Below are positions 44,320 to 53,298 of a stretch of 64,000 bases of DNA, one piece after another. Origin of the DNA: Daejeonella sp. H1SJ63 (GTDB lineage: Bacteria > Bacteroidota > Bacteroidia > Sphingobacteriales > Sphingobacteriaceae); assembly GCF_029360775.1 (NCBI RefSeq), contig NZ_JARKMZ010000002.1:144628-208627 (forward strand). The letters run 5' to 3'. Positions within the stretch are counted from its first letter, which is position 1. Each line of letters begins with the position of its first letter. The notes below the pieces were generated by a model. That model was not told the DNA's origin. It made no database searches and worked only from the letters and a program-made list of their open reading frames with translations. A program made the translations under genes and the position numbers.

Positions 44320-44862
44320 TTACATATCAGGAAGATGGTTACAGGATGATCCGATAATAAATTCGCAATCTGATCTTAGCGGTTCAGCCTGAAAGTTATT
44401 TTTAATGCCTCCGTCTATATAAATTCCCCCTTCTATTTTAATCGGTTTAAAAAAGACGGGTATAGAGCTTGAGGCTAAAATGGGATTGATTAATTCACCG
44501 GAACTGAAATATTCCACTTTACATTCATTAAAATTGGTAGTAGTAATCACCATAGAAGTTTTCAGGCCTTCAAATGAATCATGGGGAATATAGTCCAGAA
44601 GAAGAGTCCTGATTTTATCCAATAACATGAGCCCCTTAGCTTTGAAAGCCGGTCTGATGTACTTATAAAGGTGGGTCTTCATGAAGGTTTTAAGAATCTC
44701 TGCAGGTTCAATACCCTGTGCGAAAAGTGAACCAACAATTGAGCCTGCACTGGTTCCGCTGATTTTATCAAATTTAATACCAGCTTCAGTCATGGCCTGA
44801 AGTACCCCCAAATGTGCTATGCCACGTATTCCTCCTCCGGATAATACCAATCCGATTTTCAT
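44320..44862 (-). CDS. Patatin-like phospholipase, C-terminally shortened
   Basis: A 180-residue protein with all patatin catalytic elements: the oxyanion motif GGGIRG, the nucleophile motif GTSAG and the DGG with catalytic Asp. Bacterial patatins of this type (RssA-like) normally continue for another 70 or more residues; this one stops right after the FIIGSS strand, and its stop codon adjoins the orphan toxin tail. The end has probably been cut off by the insertion or recombination that placed the toxin fragment there. It may still be active or may be a decaying gene. It begins 14 bases from the gldB stop on the same strand. Confidence 0.85.
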   Translation of the reverse strand: MKIGLVLSGGGIRGIAHLGVLQAMTEAGIKFDKISGTSAGSIVGSLFAQGIEPAEILKTFMKTHLYKYIRPAFKAKGLMLLDKIRTLLLDYIPHDSFEGLKTSMVITTTNFNECKVEYFSSGELINPILASSSIPVFFKPIKIEGGIYIDGGIKNNFQAEPLRSDCEFIIGSSCNHLPDM

Positions 44863-44875
44863 CTTCCCGAGTTAT

Positions 44876-45904
44876 TTAACCCCGTGGTTTATATTTGGAG
44901 TTGCTAAGTATTTTTTGTGCGTCCCTCTCCTGCATCAGCTGCTGCAAACTAATCTCCGGATTTTTTTCCATGTACTTTCTTACGATCTGCCAGCCTGTCC
45001 AGATTCCAAGTTTCGGTGCTGAAGATGAGTTTTCTCCGATACCAGGCGTAAAGGGAGCTTCAGCAAGAAATTTCTGTATTTTTAAATAGTCGGAATTGAA
45101 AAGTAATTCATTTTCCATGAAATAGGCCCATATACCGGCCTCATTAACCCTGCACCACTCCATTTGCTCATTGGTATATCCGATTTTCAGAGTATCATTC
45201 AACTCAGGAAGTACGGAGTCCATTAAGTACAGAATCTTTCCGTTATAGATCATCTTTGCAAGCAGGGTTTGATCACTGTCCTGTTCAGGGAACATTTCCT
45301 CGCGGATAAATGCTTCGATTACTCTTGGAGTAATGTTTTCCGGATTGAATCTCCCTGAAATATATGCAGGAATACTTTGCCGGATTGCCGGGTAGAATTT
45401 AGCACCATTGTTGCCCAGAAACATATCGAGCCCTATACCTATATAATCATTACCTATAGGTGTCTGTACAGCAAAGCCTGAGATAAAGCTGATCAGCCTG
45501 GGGAATTTTTGTTTAGGGTAATAATATTTGATGTACCTGAATGCAAGGTTTAGCTCTTTCTCTTGTTTAGTCAGATCCGGAAAGGTCTTATCTGTTGTTG
45601 ATTTTAACTCCAGATAATCCTGATTTTGTAACACGGTACGTAGATTTCCATAGTAAAATGTATCTCTTGCAGAACCTGCACTAAGCATTTTTTCCATATA
45701 GTCGTCATAAAACCAGGTATACTTTTTTCTGAGTTCAGGGACTTTGCTTGCTAGTTCATAAGGATTAAGTTTGCCCATTTCCTGGTCGAACCGCTCAATG
45801 GGTATATGCAGTTTGATATTACTTATATCCGGTGTCTTTTTATTATTACAAGCCAGGGTAATGAGGCATATGAAAAAAAACAGGTAAATTTGGAACTGTC
45901 TCAT
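44876..45904 (-). CDS. gldB: Gliding motility lipoprotein GldB
   Basis: A 342-residue lipoprotein with signal ending CLITLACNN (Cys about residue 19). It matches the GldB family: IERFDQEMGKLNPYELASKV near the N-terminus, the FPRLISFISGF and GNDYIGIGLDMFLG segments in the middle and GIWTGWQIVRKYMEKNPEIS near the C-terminus. GldB is needed for gliding in Flavobacterium but is also found in non-gliding members. The fold resembles DUF2268-type peptidase-like proteins. Divergent from nadE, a neighbourhood also seen in other Bacteroidota. Confidence 0.92.
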   Translation of the reverse strand: MRQFQIYLFFFICLITLACNNKKTPDISNIKLHIPIERFDQEMGKLNPYELASKVPELRKKYTWFYDDYMEKMLSAGSARDTFYYGNLRTVLQNQDYLELKSTTDKTFPDLTKQEKELNLAFRYIKYYYPKQKFPRLISFISGFAVQTPIGNDYIGIGLDMFLGNNGAKFYPAIRQSIPAYISGRFNPENITPRVIEAFIREEMFPEQDSDQTLLAKMIYNGKILYLMDSVLPELNDTLKIGYTNEQMEWCRVNEAGIWAYFMENELLFNSDYLKIQKFLAEAPFTPGIGENSSSAPKLGIWTGWQIVRKYMEKNPEISLQQLMQERDAQKILSNSKYKPRG

Positions 45905-45978
45905 GAATACGGATTATCCGCTAAATTAGAAAAATGCTCATGAAATTCTTAGTTCCTTCAGTTTAAATAAAACATAAA

Positions 45979-47619
45979 ATGAAAATTGCTCTTGCTCAGC
46001 TTAATTATATCATTGGCGACTTTGATCTGAATACTCAAAAAATAATTGATGCCATTCGAAGTGCAAGGAAACAGGGTGCTGATCTTGTAGTTTTTGCCGA
46101 GCTTTCGGTTTGCGGATATGCCCCACGTGATTTTCTGGAATTTTCAGAGTTCATCGATCTTTGCGAAAGTGCAGTTCAGAAAATCATGAATGAATGTAAG
46201 GATATTGCCTGCATTGTTGGATTACCAACAAGAAATCCTGAGCTCAAAGGAAAGGATCTGTACAATTCGGCATATTTTATAGAAAATCAGAAGGTAAAGG
46301 CAATTGTGCATAAAGCATTGCTGCCAACCTATGATGTATTTGATGAATACCGGTATTTTGAACCTGCAGTTAATTTTAGATGTATTGATTTTAAAGGACA
46401 AAAGATAGCACTTACTATTTGTGAGGACCTGTGGAATATCAATGATAATCCAATGTACGTAATCTGTCCGATGGATGAGCTGATCAAAGAAAAGCCTGAT
46501 CTGATGATCAATATTGCCGCTTCTCCATTTGCTTATAATCATGATGAAGAAAGGGTATCTGTACTTGGAGATAACGCAAGGAAATATAAACTGCCTTTGC
46601 TTTATGTAAATCAGGTAGGGGCACAGACAGAAATTATTTTTGATGGAGGATCGCTGGTTTTTGATCAGGCTGGAGGCTTGCTGGATGAACTGTCTTATTT
46701 TACTGAAAGTATCAAAATATATGAGTTTGCTGAAGGGGAAATCCAGGGCCTTAAGCCCTTTGTTCATGATGCACAGAACGATATTGAGCAAATTCATGAT
46801 GCATTGATCCTTGGAATCAGGGATTATTTTTCAAAACTTGGATTTAAGAAGGCAGTACTAGGGCTTTCAGGCGGGATTGATTCTGCTGTGGTATGCGCTC
46901 TGGCCGCTGAAGCGTTGGGTGCTGAAAATGTGATGGCGGTGCTGATGCCGTCTGAATACTCGAGCGACCATTCAATTCAGGATGCACTTGATCTGGTGAA
47001 AAACCTGGGATGCAGGCATGAGATTATTCCAATAAAGGAAGCAGCAGCTGCATTTGAGAATATGATGAAACCCGCATTCAGGGATCTGCCTTTCAATGTG
47101 GCAGAAGAAAATATTCAGGCAAGGAGCAGGGCAGTTGTGGTGATGGCGATGTCAAATAAGTTTGGGTATGTTTTATTGAACACGTCCAATAAAAGTGAGT
47201 GTGCAGTAGGTTATGGTACCCTTTACGGAGATATGGCCGGAGCGATTGCAGTGATTGGGGATGTTTATAAAACCCAGGTCTATAAGCTTGCAGAGCATAT
47301 CAACAGAGATCATGAGATCATTCCGCAGAACAGTATTATTAAGCCACCTTCTGCAGAGCTTAGACCCGGTCAGAAAGACTCAGATTCATTGCCTGAATAC
47401 GATATTCTGGATGGTGTTTTATTTCAGTATATAGAGCTTAAAAAGAGCTCTTCAGAAATTATTGCCCTGGGTTATGAAGAGAATCTGGTAAAGAGAGTGT
47501 TACGAATGGTCAATATTGCAGAGTTTAAAAGGTTTCAGGCAGCACCAATACTGAGGGTTTCTCCCAAAGCCTTTGGAATGGGCAGGAGATTACCAATTGT
47601 TGCAAAATATTTAGGTTAA
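45979..47619 (+). CDS. nadE: Glutamine-dependent NAD+ synthase
   Basis: A 546-residue two-domain enzyme that makes NAD+ from deamido-NAD+ using glutamine nitrogen. The N-terminal nitrilase-like glutaminase domain has the catalytic Glu41 (FAELSVCGYAPRDF), Lys (HKALLPTYDVFDEYRYF) and Cys (TICEDLWN). The C-terminal synthetase domain has the SGGIDSAVVCALAAEALG P-loop and the TSNKSECAVGYGTLYGD segment. All parts are intact. Followed by a strong palindromic terminator. Confidence 0.97.
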   Translation: MKIALAQLNYIIGDFDLNTQKIIDAIRSARKQGADLVVFAELSVCGYAPRDFLEFSEFIDLCESAVQKIMNECKDIACIVGLPTRNPELKGKDLYNSAYFIENQKVKAIVHKALLPTYDVFDEYRYFEPAVNFRCIDFKGQKIALTICEDLWNINDNPMYVICPMDELIKEKPDLMINIAASPFAYNHDEERVSVLGDNARKYKLPLLYVNQVGAQTEIIFDGGSLVFDQAGGLLDELSYFTESIKIYEFAEGEIQGLKPFVHDAQNDIEQIHDALILGIRDYFSKLGFKKAVLGLSGGIDSAVVCALAAEALGAENVMAVLMPSEYSSDHSIQDALDLVKNLGCRHEIIPIKEAAAAFENMMKPAFRDLPFNVAEENIQARSRAVVVMAMSNKFGYVLLNTSNKSECAVGYGTLYGDMAGAIAVIGDVYKTQVYKLAEHINRDHEIIPQNSIIKPPSAELRPGQKDSDSLPEYDILDGVLFQYIELKKSSSEIIALGYEENLVKRVLRMVNIAEFKRFQAAPILRVSPKAFGMGRRLPIVAKYLG

Positions 47620-47634
47620 ATTATACCATTGAAT

Positions 47635-47674
47635 GTAAATCAAAAGGCTGCAATTTTGCAGCCTTTTGATTTAC
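47635..47674. terminator. Bidirectional terminator between nadE and the isomerase gene
   Basis: A perfect 19-bp stem with a TT centre; the core arms are AAAGGCTGCAA and TTGCAGCCTTT, with A/T-rich outer arms giving a T-rich tail on either strand. It serves nadE and the convergent gene at 47714. Confidence 0.85.
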
Positions 47675-47713
47675 AGGCGAAGAATTTTCTTTAGCCCGGA
47701 AGTAAAGGAATAA

Positions 47714-48679
47714 CTATCCGATAGTTTCTCTAACCCGTTCGAGTAAAGCTTTGGTCTTTTTAATTCCTTCATATTCGCCGAGCTTCTCTCCTTCATATTC
47801 TATACCAACATAGCCCTTGAAGCCTGAATCCTTCACTATTTTAAGCATCCGTAAATAATCTGTTTCCACACAGTTGCCGCTATCATCAAAATCTATGGAT
47901 TTGGCGCTAACTGCTTTCGCATATGCAAGCATCTCATAAGTGCCCTTGTATCTATCATACTCTTCAATGCATTGATTTTTACTGTCGCGTTTCAGGCAGA
48001 AGTTGTTAAAATCAGGCAGTGTGCCCACATTCTTGTGATCAACATTTTTCATCACAGTTGTCAGCCAGCTTCCATCTGAACTGTAACCGCCATGATTTTC
48101 GACGACTACATTAATTTTTTCCTGGGCCGCATATTCACCCAGCAGACTCAGCCCTTCAACTGCCGCTTTTTGAACTTCATCGGCGGTTCCTACTCCATGG
48201 GCATTAACCCTTATGGTAGCGCATCCCAGATATTTTGCTGCTTCTACCCATTTCTTGTGATTGTCTACAGCTTTTAGTCTTTTATTACTGTCGAGATCGC
48301 CAAGATATCCTTCACCATCGCACATAATCAGATGATTTTTCACTCCATTGTCATTGCAGCGCTTCAGGAGTTCATTCAGGTAAGCAGTGTCTTTAGCTTT
48401 ATCCTTAAAGAAAGCGTTAACATATTCGACAGCATTAATTCCGAATTCTTTTTTTGTGATCACAGGAAAATCCAGATTGTCTATTTTTTTGCTGAAAAGA
48501 GCCTTGTGCAAAGACCATTGGGCTAATGAAATCTCAAAAAAAGAGTTTTTCAGGTCTGCTCCGTTCGGGCCTTTATGGAACTGCATTCCACCGGCACATG
48601 AATAAAGAGATGAAGGAATTAATGCAACCCCGGCTAAGCCTGTGAGTTGATGGATGAATTTACGACGATGATTTGACAT
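47714..48679 (-). CDS. Sugar phosphate isomerase/epimerase-like TIM-barrel protein
   Basis: A 321-residue protein. The N-terminus has a twin-arginine-like start (RRKFIHQLTGLAGVALIPSS) leading to SLYSCAGG, so it is exported, possibly as a lipoprotein. The mature part is an AP-endonuclease-2-like TIM barrel (NVVVENHGGYSSDGSWLTTV, KSIDFDDSGN, GYVGIEYEGE). Family members isomerise or epimerise sugars; the substrate here is unknown. Secreted members are common in Bacteroidota. No sugar-use genes are adjacent. Confidence 0.87.
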   Translation of the reverse strand: MSNHRRKFIHQLTGLAGVALIPSSLYSCAGGMQFHKGPNGADLKNSFFEISLAQWSLHKALFSKKIDNLDFPVITKKEFGINAVEYVNAFFKDKAKDTAYLNELLKRCNDNGVKNHLIMCDGEGYLGDLDSNKRLKAVDNHKKWVEAAKYLGCATIRVNAHGVGTADEVQKAAVEGLSLLGEYAAQEKINVVVENHGGYSSDGSWLTTVMKNVDHKNVGTLPDFNNFCLKRDSKNQCIEEYDRYKGTYEMLAYAKAVSAKSIDFDDSGNCVETDYLRMLKIVKDSGFKGYVGIEYEGEKLGEYEGIKKTKALLERVRETIG

Positions 48680-48981
48680 AGTATTGTTTTTAATCTGAAT
48701 ACTGAAATTACATGAATTAATCCTTATTCAAAAATATAACATCATTATCCGGGATAGTTTTTTAAGCAGCAGTAAACATGCTTTTAAGCAACTTTATCAT
48801 GGTATCGTCAGATGCATGTAACAAAGCTATCCGAAACGAAACTTTCGGGCCTAAATTCCGTTATTTTATGTGATTGAAATGGAAAGCAGAGGCCAGGTAG
48901 AGATGGTACTTATGCAGGATTTTTCCGTTTTTAGTTTGGTTTTAGTTTTGAGATCCGCTCCAGTAAGAGCGGATCTTTTTG
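48680..48981. other. Intergenic region, 302 bases, with an orphan plus-strand terminator
   Basis: Lies between the start of the isomerase gene and the end of lnt, both minus-strand. I see no protein-coding gene. The right end holds a strong hairpin pointing in the plus direction, which fits neither neighbour and hints at a small plus-strand transcript. No TAnnTTTG promoter for it was found. Confidence 0.45.
48951..48980 (+). terminator. Strong rho-independent terminator, plus direction
   Basis: AGATCCGCTC and GAGCGGATCT form a perfect 10-bp stem around CAGTAA, followed by TTTTTG on the plus strand. The minus-strand side lacks a T tract, so it does not suit lnt. Its upstream transcript is unidentified. 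Confidence 0.7.
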
Positions 48982-50601
48982 TTATGCTTTTTTTCTTTTG
49001 AAAAATGCGCTCAGTAAGAATACTGCAAAAATACCAGCGGCCGCCGAGCCTGCTTTTGCGATATAGTCGCCATGTTTTACGTAAAATGTAAGATCTGTAT
49101 TCAGGTTAATATCCTGTTTTAGGGCAGTACTTTCCCACCATACACTTCGTTTAACAATATCGCCTTTCTGGTTTATGAATGCTGATATTCCGGTATTTGC
49201 AGAACGTGCTACCCACCTTCTGGTTTCAACAGCTCTAAGTTTGGCATATTGAAGGTGCTGATCTTTTCCTGATGTATTACCCCACCAGCCATCGTTGGTG
49301 ATAATGGCAATAAACTGGGCATCCTGTTGGATGTATCTGGCAACATATTCTCCCCAGATCGACTCATAGCAAATAACAGGTGCCGATCCGATACCGCTTT
49401 GGGAATAAAAGACAGAAGGCTCATCCTGTTTGCCATAACTGCCCGATGCCCCTCCAAATGCTGCGAAAGCAGGTTTAAGAAAAGATAAAGAGTTTGAGAA
49501 GGGTGTCTGCTCTACCCCGGGAACCAGCTTTGATTTATGATAAAACTGTAATGTTCCTGAATTTTCAATTAATACCGCGGCATTAAAAACGTCAAAATAA
49601 AGACCTGTACTTTTGTCGAATCTTGCAGTTTCTGTTTGAGCGGTATCATAAAGGGCAAAACTTTCAATCCCGGTGATCAGGTTTCCGTTTTTATACCTGT
49701 TCATAAAGTCTTGTATCCTGATGAAGTTTTCATCGGCCCGGAAGCTTTTTTCTTCAGTTCCTCTTGATATTGCAGTCTCAGGCCAGATAATATATTCTGT
49801 ATTGCTCTGAGCCACTGAATCCGAAAGATCAATCATCTTTTCGATCTGATCTGCGGGGGGTAATTTTCCAAATTTTTCGTAGGGGTCAATGTTGGGCTGT
49901 ACAACAACTACGTTGGCCGGATTAGACTTTTCTGTATATCCGAAATAGATAATAAGTGAAATTATAACCGGAATAAGAACAAGAGTTGCTTCCGAAATAT
50001 AGAGAATTGAAATTTTTCGCTTATCTGCTCCCAAATGTATGGCTCTCCAAATCTCAAACGCCAGAATATTAGACAGAAGAATCCAGAGAGTTCCTCCGTA
50101 AACACCGGTATATTCATACCACTGTATCAGATAATGCGCTTCTGCAAAGCCATTTCCCAGGTTCATCCAGGGGAAGGCAAGGTCCCAGTTCTGATGTAAA
50201 TATTCGTAAGCTATCCAAAAACAAATGAGGCCTGTGTAGCTTAATAAGCGACTGCTCATTAAGCGTAGTCTGTAATACAGCCAGAAGGAAAGGGTCATAA
50301 GTAATGCTCCCAATCCGAATGGGATTAATGAGATGATTACTGCTATCCAGGATGGCATAACTGCATTTAATGAATTAAATACCCAGTAAATACTTGCTGT
50401 ATTCCAGATGAAGAAACACAGAAATGCAGTTCGCCAGATCTGTTTGCCCTTCTTTGGCTCATCAGAATTAATGATGTTATCACCCGCCTGCAGGAGTGGA
50501 ACGAATGCAAACAGGAGTATCCATGCCGTGAATGGAACCGGCGGCCAGGCGAACCATAATAAAAATGCACTGAGTAATGCCAGACGGTAATTTGCTTTCA
50601 C
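48982..50601 (-). CDS. lnt: Apolipoprotein N-acyltransferase
   Basis: A 539-residue inner-membrane enzyme with about six N-terminal helices, a periplasmic nitrilase-like domain and a C-terminal helix. Catalytic elements are visible: Glu in IIWPETAISRG, Lys in QFYHKSKLVPGVEQTPF and Cys in APVICYESIWGEYVARY. Also ITNDGWWGNTSGKDQHL near the active site. It adds the third acyl chain to lipoproteins. Together with lspA in this window it processes the many lipoproteins encoded here. The start is one base from the next upstream gene. Confidence 0.95.
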   Translation of the reverse strand: MKANYRLALLSAFLLWFAWPPVPFTAWILLFAFVPLLQAGDNIINSDEPKKGKQIWRTAFLCFFIWNTASIYWVFNSLNAVMPSWIAVIISLIPFGLGALLMTLSFWLYYRLRLMSSRLLSYTGLICFWIAYEYLHQNWDLAFPWMNLGNGFAEAHYLIQWYEYTGVYGGTLWILLSNILAFEIWRAIHLGADKRKISILYISEATLVLIPVIISLIIYFGYTEKSNPANVVVVQPNIDPYEKFGKLPPADQIEKMIDLSDSVAQSNTEYIIWPETAISRGTEEKSFRADENFIRIQDFMNRYKNGNLITGIESFALYDTAQTETARFDKSTGLYFDVFNAAVLIENSGTLQFYHKSKLVPGVEQTPFSNSLSFLKPAFAAFGGASGSYGKQDEPSVFYSQSGIGSAPVICYESIWGEYVARYIQQDAQFIAIITNDGWWGNTSGKDQHLQYAKLRAVETRRWVARSANTGISAFINQKGDIVKRSVWWESTALKQDINLNTDLTFYVKHGDYIAKAGSAAAGIFAVFLLSAFFKRKKA

Positions 50602-51219
50602 TTATAATTGAGATAAAATATCTGCTTTTTTGCTTTCATATTCTTCCTGGCTAATCAGCTGTTTTTCATACAGTGTTTTCAGCTTTTGCAGTTTCAGGGT
50701 CAGCTCATCTTCATGACTTGTATCGATTGTCTGCACAGGGTTCTGCACATCACTGACTTCGATATAAGATGCATAATCATCAATCAGATTTTCATTTTGC
50801 ATACTGGCGTTTGACTGGCTTCCTGTTGCTGCTCTGTATTTTTCAAGCTGCTCATTACAAAACTGGTATAATTTACGGGCCTGAACTTTAGGGATATAAT
50901 CGATAACCATATTCTCTCCCTTCAGTGGCACGGTCATAAACTTTGAACCAAAAAACTCCTCTTTGAAGGATACCTCTTTCACCTCAGCCCAGGTGAAAGT
51001 AATGTAGTTCGTAGTTAAACCCAGGTTTCCCGGAATGCAGAAAACGATGCGCTTATTTGTTACAGCAATACAGTCGGGTATCAGTGTAACTGCCGGTTTT
51101 TTCTGAATAGCTAAATAAGTTACAGCTTCACCGGAGGTAAGCATATCTCTCAATTTCCCAAGAACCTTTTCTGCGGTTCTCGGATCCTGATCATCTGTTA
51201 AATATTGTTCGATCAACAT
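50602..51219 (-). CDS. PH-domain/SHOCT-domain protein
   Basis: The Met at 51219 (MLIEQYLTDDQDPR) is the likely start; an upstream Met at 51258 would overlap rsmI by 19 bases. The 205-residue protein has a bacterial PH-like domain (about residues 40-120, IAVTNKRIVFCIPGNLG, ITFTWAEVKEVSF) and a C-terminal SHOCT motif (LKTLYEKQLISQEEYESKKA). Both are common in small cytoplasmic or membrane-associated proteins without assigned function. It lies between rsmI and lnt on the same strand. Confidence 0.8.
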   Translation of the reverse strand: MLIEQYLTDDQDPRTAEKVLGKLRDMLTSGEAVTYLAIQKKPAVTLIPDCIAVTNKRIVFCIPGNLGLTTNYITFTWAEVKEVSFKEEFFGSKFMTVPLKGENMVIDYIPKVQARKLYQFCNEQLEKYRAATGSQSNASMQNENLIDDYASYIEVSDVQNPVQTIDTSHEDELTLKLQKLKTLYEKQLISQEEYESKKADILSQL

Positions 51220-51239
51220 GGTGTTTAATTTAATTGGTC

Positions 51240-51911
51240 TTATTTGCCTGCTACACAAATAACGATTTCACCCTTCAGGGTATTATTTTCAAAATATGTT
51301 TTAATCTCTTCCAGTGTTCCCCGCTTTGTTTCCTCAAACATTTTACTGAGTTCGCGCGAGACGGAGGCCTGACGGTCTGAGCCAAAGTACTGCATAAATT
51401 CTTCCAGAGTTTTCAGAAGCCGGTGAGGTGATTCATAAAAAATCATCGTTCGGGCTTCATCCGCAAGTTCTTTCATTCGTGTTTGGCGGCCTTTTTTTAC
51501 CGGAAGGAAGCCTTCAAATGTAAATCTGTCAGCTGCAAGGCCTGAATTAACCAAAGCCGGTACAAAAGCAGTTGCACCCGGCAGACATTCCAATGCAATA
51601 TCATTCCTGATCGCTTCACGGACCAGTAAAAAGCCGGGATCAGATATAGCAGGAGTACCTGCATCTGAGATCAGAGCTACCTGTTTCCCTTCTTTCAGGA
51701 AACGGATAACCTCAGTAACTGATTTATGTTCATTGTGCTGATGATGAGAATACAGTTTTTTGTCTATCCCGAAATGTTTAAGTAAGGGAGCGCTGGTGCG
51801 GGTATCTTCAGCAAGAATAATATCCATCTCTTTAAGAATACGGACAGCTCTGAAGCTCATGTCTTCAAGATTCCCGATAGGGGTAGGTACGAGATAGAGT
51901 TTACCGCTCAT
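51240..51911 (-). CDS. rsmI: 16S rRNA (cytidine1402-2'-O)-methyltransferase
   Basis: A 223-residue tetrapyrrole-methylase-fold enzyme that methylates C1402 of 16S rRNA. Diagnostic segments are LYLVPTPIGNLEDMSFRAV, ILAEDTRTSAPLLKHFGI, ALISDAGTPAISDPGFLLV and the MIFYESPHRLLKTLEEF block. Length is slightly below the 270-280 residues of the E. coli protein, as the C-terminal extension is missing, which is normal for many Bacteroidota. Divergent from serS. Confidence 0.96.
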   Translation of the reverse strand: MSGKLYLVPTPIGNLEDMSFRAVRILKEMDIILAEDTRTSAPLLKHFGIDKKLYSHHQHNEHKSVTEVIRFLKEGKQVALISDAGTPAISDPGFLLVREAIRNDIALECLPGATAFVPALVNSGLAADRFTFEGFLPVKKGRQTRMKELADEARTMIFYESPHRLLKTLEEFMQYFGSDRQASVSRELSKMFEETKRGTLEEIKTYFENNTLKGEIVICVAGK

Positions 51912-51988
51912 TTTTTATATCTGATATTTAATAAAGGCAATAATCCAGGAAAAACTCCAAAACCAAAGCCCAAACTCCAAACAGTTTA

Positions 51989-51996
51989 TATCTTTG
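51989..51996 (+). promoter_or_regulatory. Candidate -7 box TATCTTTG for serS
   Basis: Exact TAnnTTTG match; transcription near 52002 would give a leader of about 12 bases to the ATG at 52014. The alternative ATG at 51996 would overlap the box, which supports the later start. Confidence 0.45.
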
Positions 51997-52013
51997 TGTA
52001 TAATTTATTAAAG

Positions 52014-53285
52014 ATGCTGCAAGTTAGTTATATCCGCGAAAATAGGGAGGAAGTTTTAAATCGTTTATCTGTCAGGAATTTTAAGCAGCCTGAGCTGGTT
52101 GATCAGATCATAAAACTGGATGATGACCGTCGTCAGACTCAAACTCAATTTGATTCTGTGTCTGCTGAAGCGAATGCTGCTGCAAAGCAGATTGGAGACC
52201 TGATGCGTCAGGGTAAGAAGGAAGAGGCTGAAGCTATCAAAGCGAAGACAGGCACGTTCAAGGAACAAATAAAATCTCTTGGAGAAAAACTTTCAGCTAT
52301 TGAGATACTGCTGCAGAATGAACTTGTGCTCCTGCCTAATTTGCCGCACAGTTCAGTGCCGAAAGGCATTGGCGCTGATGATAATGTGGTGGTTCTTGAA
52401 AACGGACAGATTCCGGTGTTGATTCAGAATGCTCTGCCTCATTGGGAGCTGGCAGCAAAGTACGATATTATAGATTTTGAACTTGGGAATAAAATAGCCG
52501 GAGCAGGCTTTCCTGTATACAAAGGCAAGGGCGCCAAACTGCAGCGGGCATTGATTAATTTCTTTCTGGATCATGCCGATGCTGCCGGTTACCGGGAAAT
52601 GCAGCCGCCAATTGTGGTGAATGAAGCTTCAGGCTTTGGAACCGGTCAGCTCCCTGATAAAGAAGGTCAGATGTACCATATTACTGTTGATAACCTTTAT
52701 CTTATTCCGACAGCAGAAGTTCCGGTAACAAATCTTTACCGTGATGTGATCGTTAAAGAAGAAGAACTTCCAATTAAGAATTGTGCTTATACCCCATGTT
52801 TCCGCAGAGAAGCAGGATCGTACGGAGCACATGTGCGTGGATTGAACCGTTTGCATCAGTTTGATAAAGTCGAGATCGTTCAGGTTGTTCATCCCGATCA
52901 TTCATATCAGGTTCTGGAGCAGATGAGCAGCTATGTTCAGTCATTGCTGCAGGCGCTGGAGCTTCCTTACCGTGTTTTGAGTTTATGCGGTGGTGATATG
53001 GGCTTCACATCTGCAAAAACCTATGATATGGAGGTGTGGTGTGCGGCACAGGCAAGATGGCTCGAAGTATCTTCAGTATCCAATTTCGAAACTTACCAGA
53101 GTAATCGTTTAAAGCTTCGTTTCAAAGGGAAAGATGGTAAAGCTCAGCTGGCACATACCCTGAATGGCAGTGCATTAGCTTTGCCACGTATCGTAGCATC
53201 TTTGCTTGAAAATAATCAGACAGAAAGCGGCATCAGAATCCCGGCAAAACTTGTTCCTTATACCGGTTTTGAATGGATCAACTGA
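52014..53285 (+). CDS. serS: Seryl-tRNA synthetase
   Basis: The start at 52014 (MLQVSYIRENREEVLNRL) fits both the family N-terminus and the promoter-like box upstream, giving 423 residues. The N-terminal antiparallel coiled coil (about residues 25-100) binds tRNA. The class II catalytic core shows motif 2 (PCFRREAGSYGAHVRGLNR) and motif 3 (LNGSALALPRIVASLLEN). It charges tRNA-Ser. All elements are intact. Confidence 0.97.
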   Translation: MLQVSYIRENREEVLNRLSVRNFKQPELVDQIIKLDDDRRQTQTQFDSVSAEANAAAKQIGDLMRQGKKEEAEAIKAKTGTFKEQIKSLGEKLSAIEILLQNELVLLPNLPHSSVPKGIGADDNVVVLENGQIPVLIQNALPHWELAAKYDIIDFELGNKIAGAGFPVYKGKGAKLQRALINFFLDHADAAGYREMQPPIVVNEASGFGTGQLPDKEGQMYHITVDNLYLIPTAEVPVTNLYRDVIVKEEELPIKNCAYTPCFRREAGSYGAHVRGLNRLHQFDKVEIVQVVHPDHSYQVLEQMSSYVQSLLQALELPYRVLSLCGGDMGFTSAKTYDMEVWCAAQARWLEVSSVSNFETYQSNRLKLRFKGKDGKAQLAHTLNGSALALPRIVASLLENNQTESGIRIPAKLVPYTGFEWIN

Positions 53286-53298
53286 TTTTGAATCAGAT

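Noticed and set aside
46222..46797. 191-codon antisense ORF inside nadE
   Set aside because: A shadow of the nadE reading frame with no recognisable motif.
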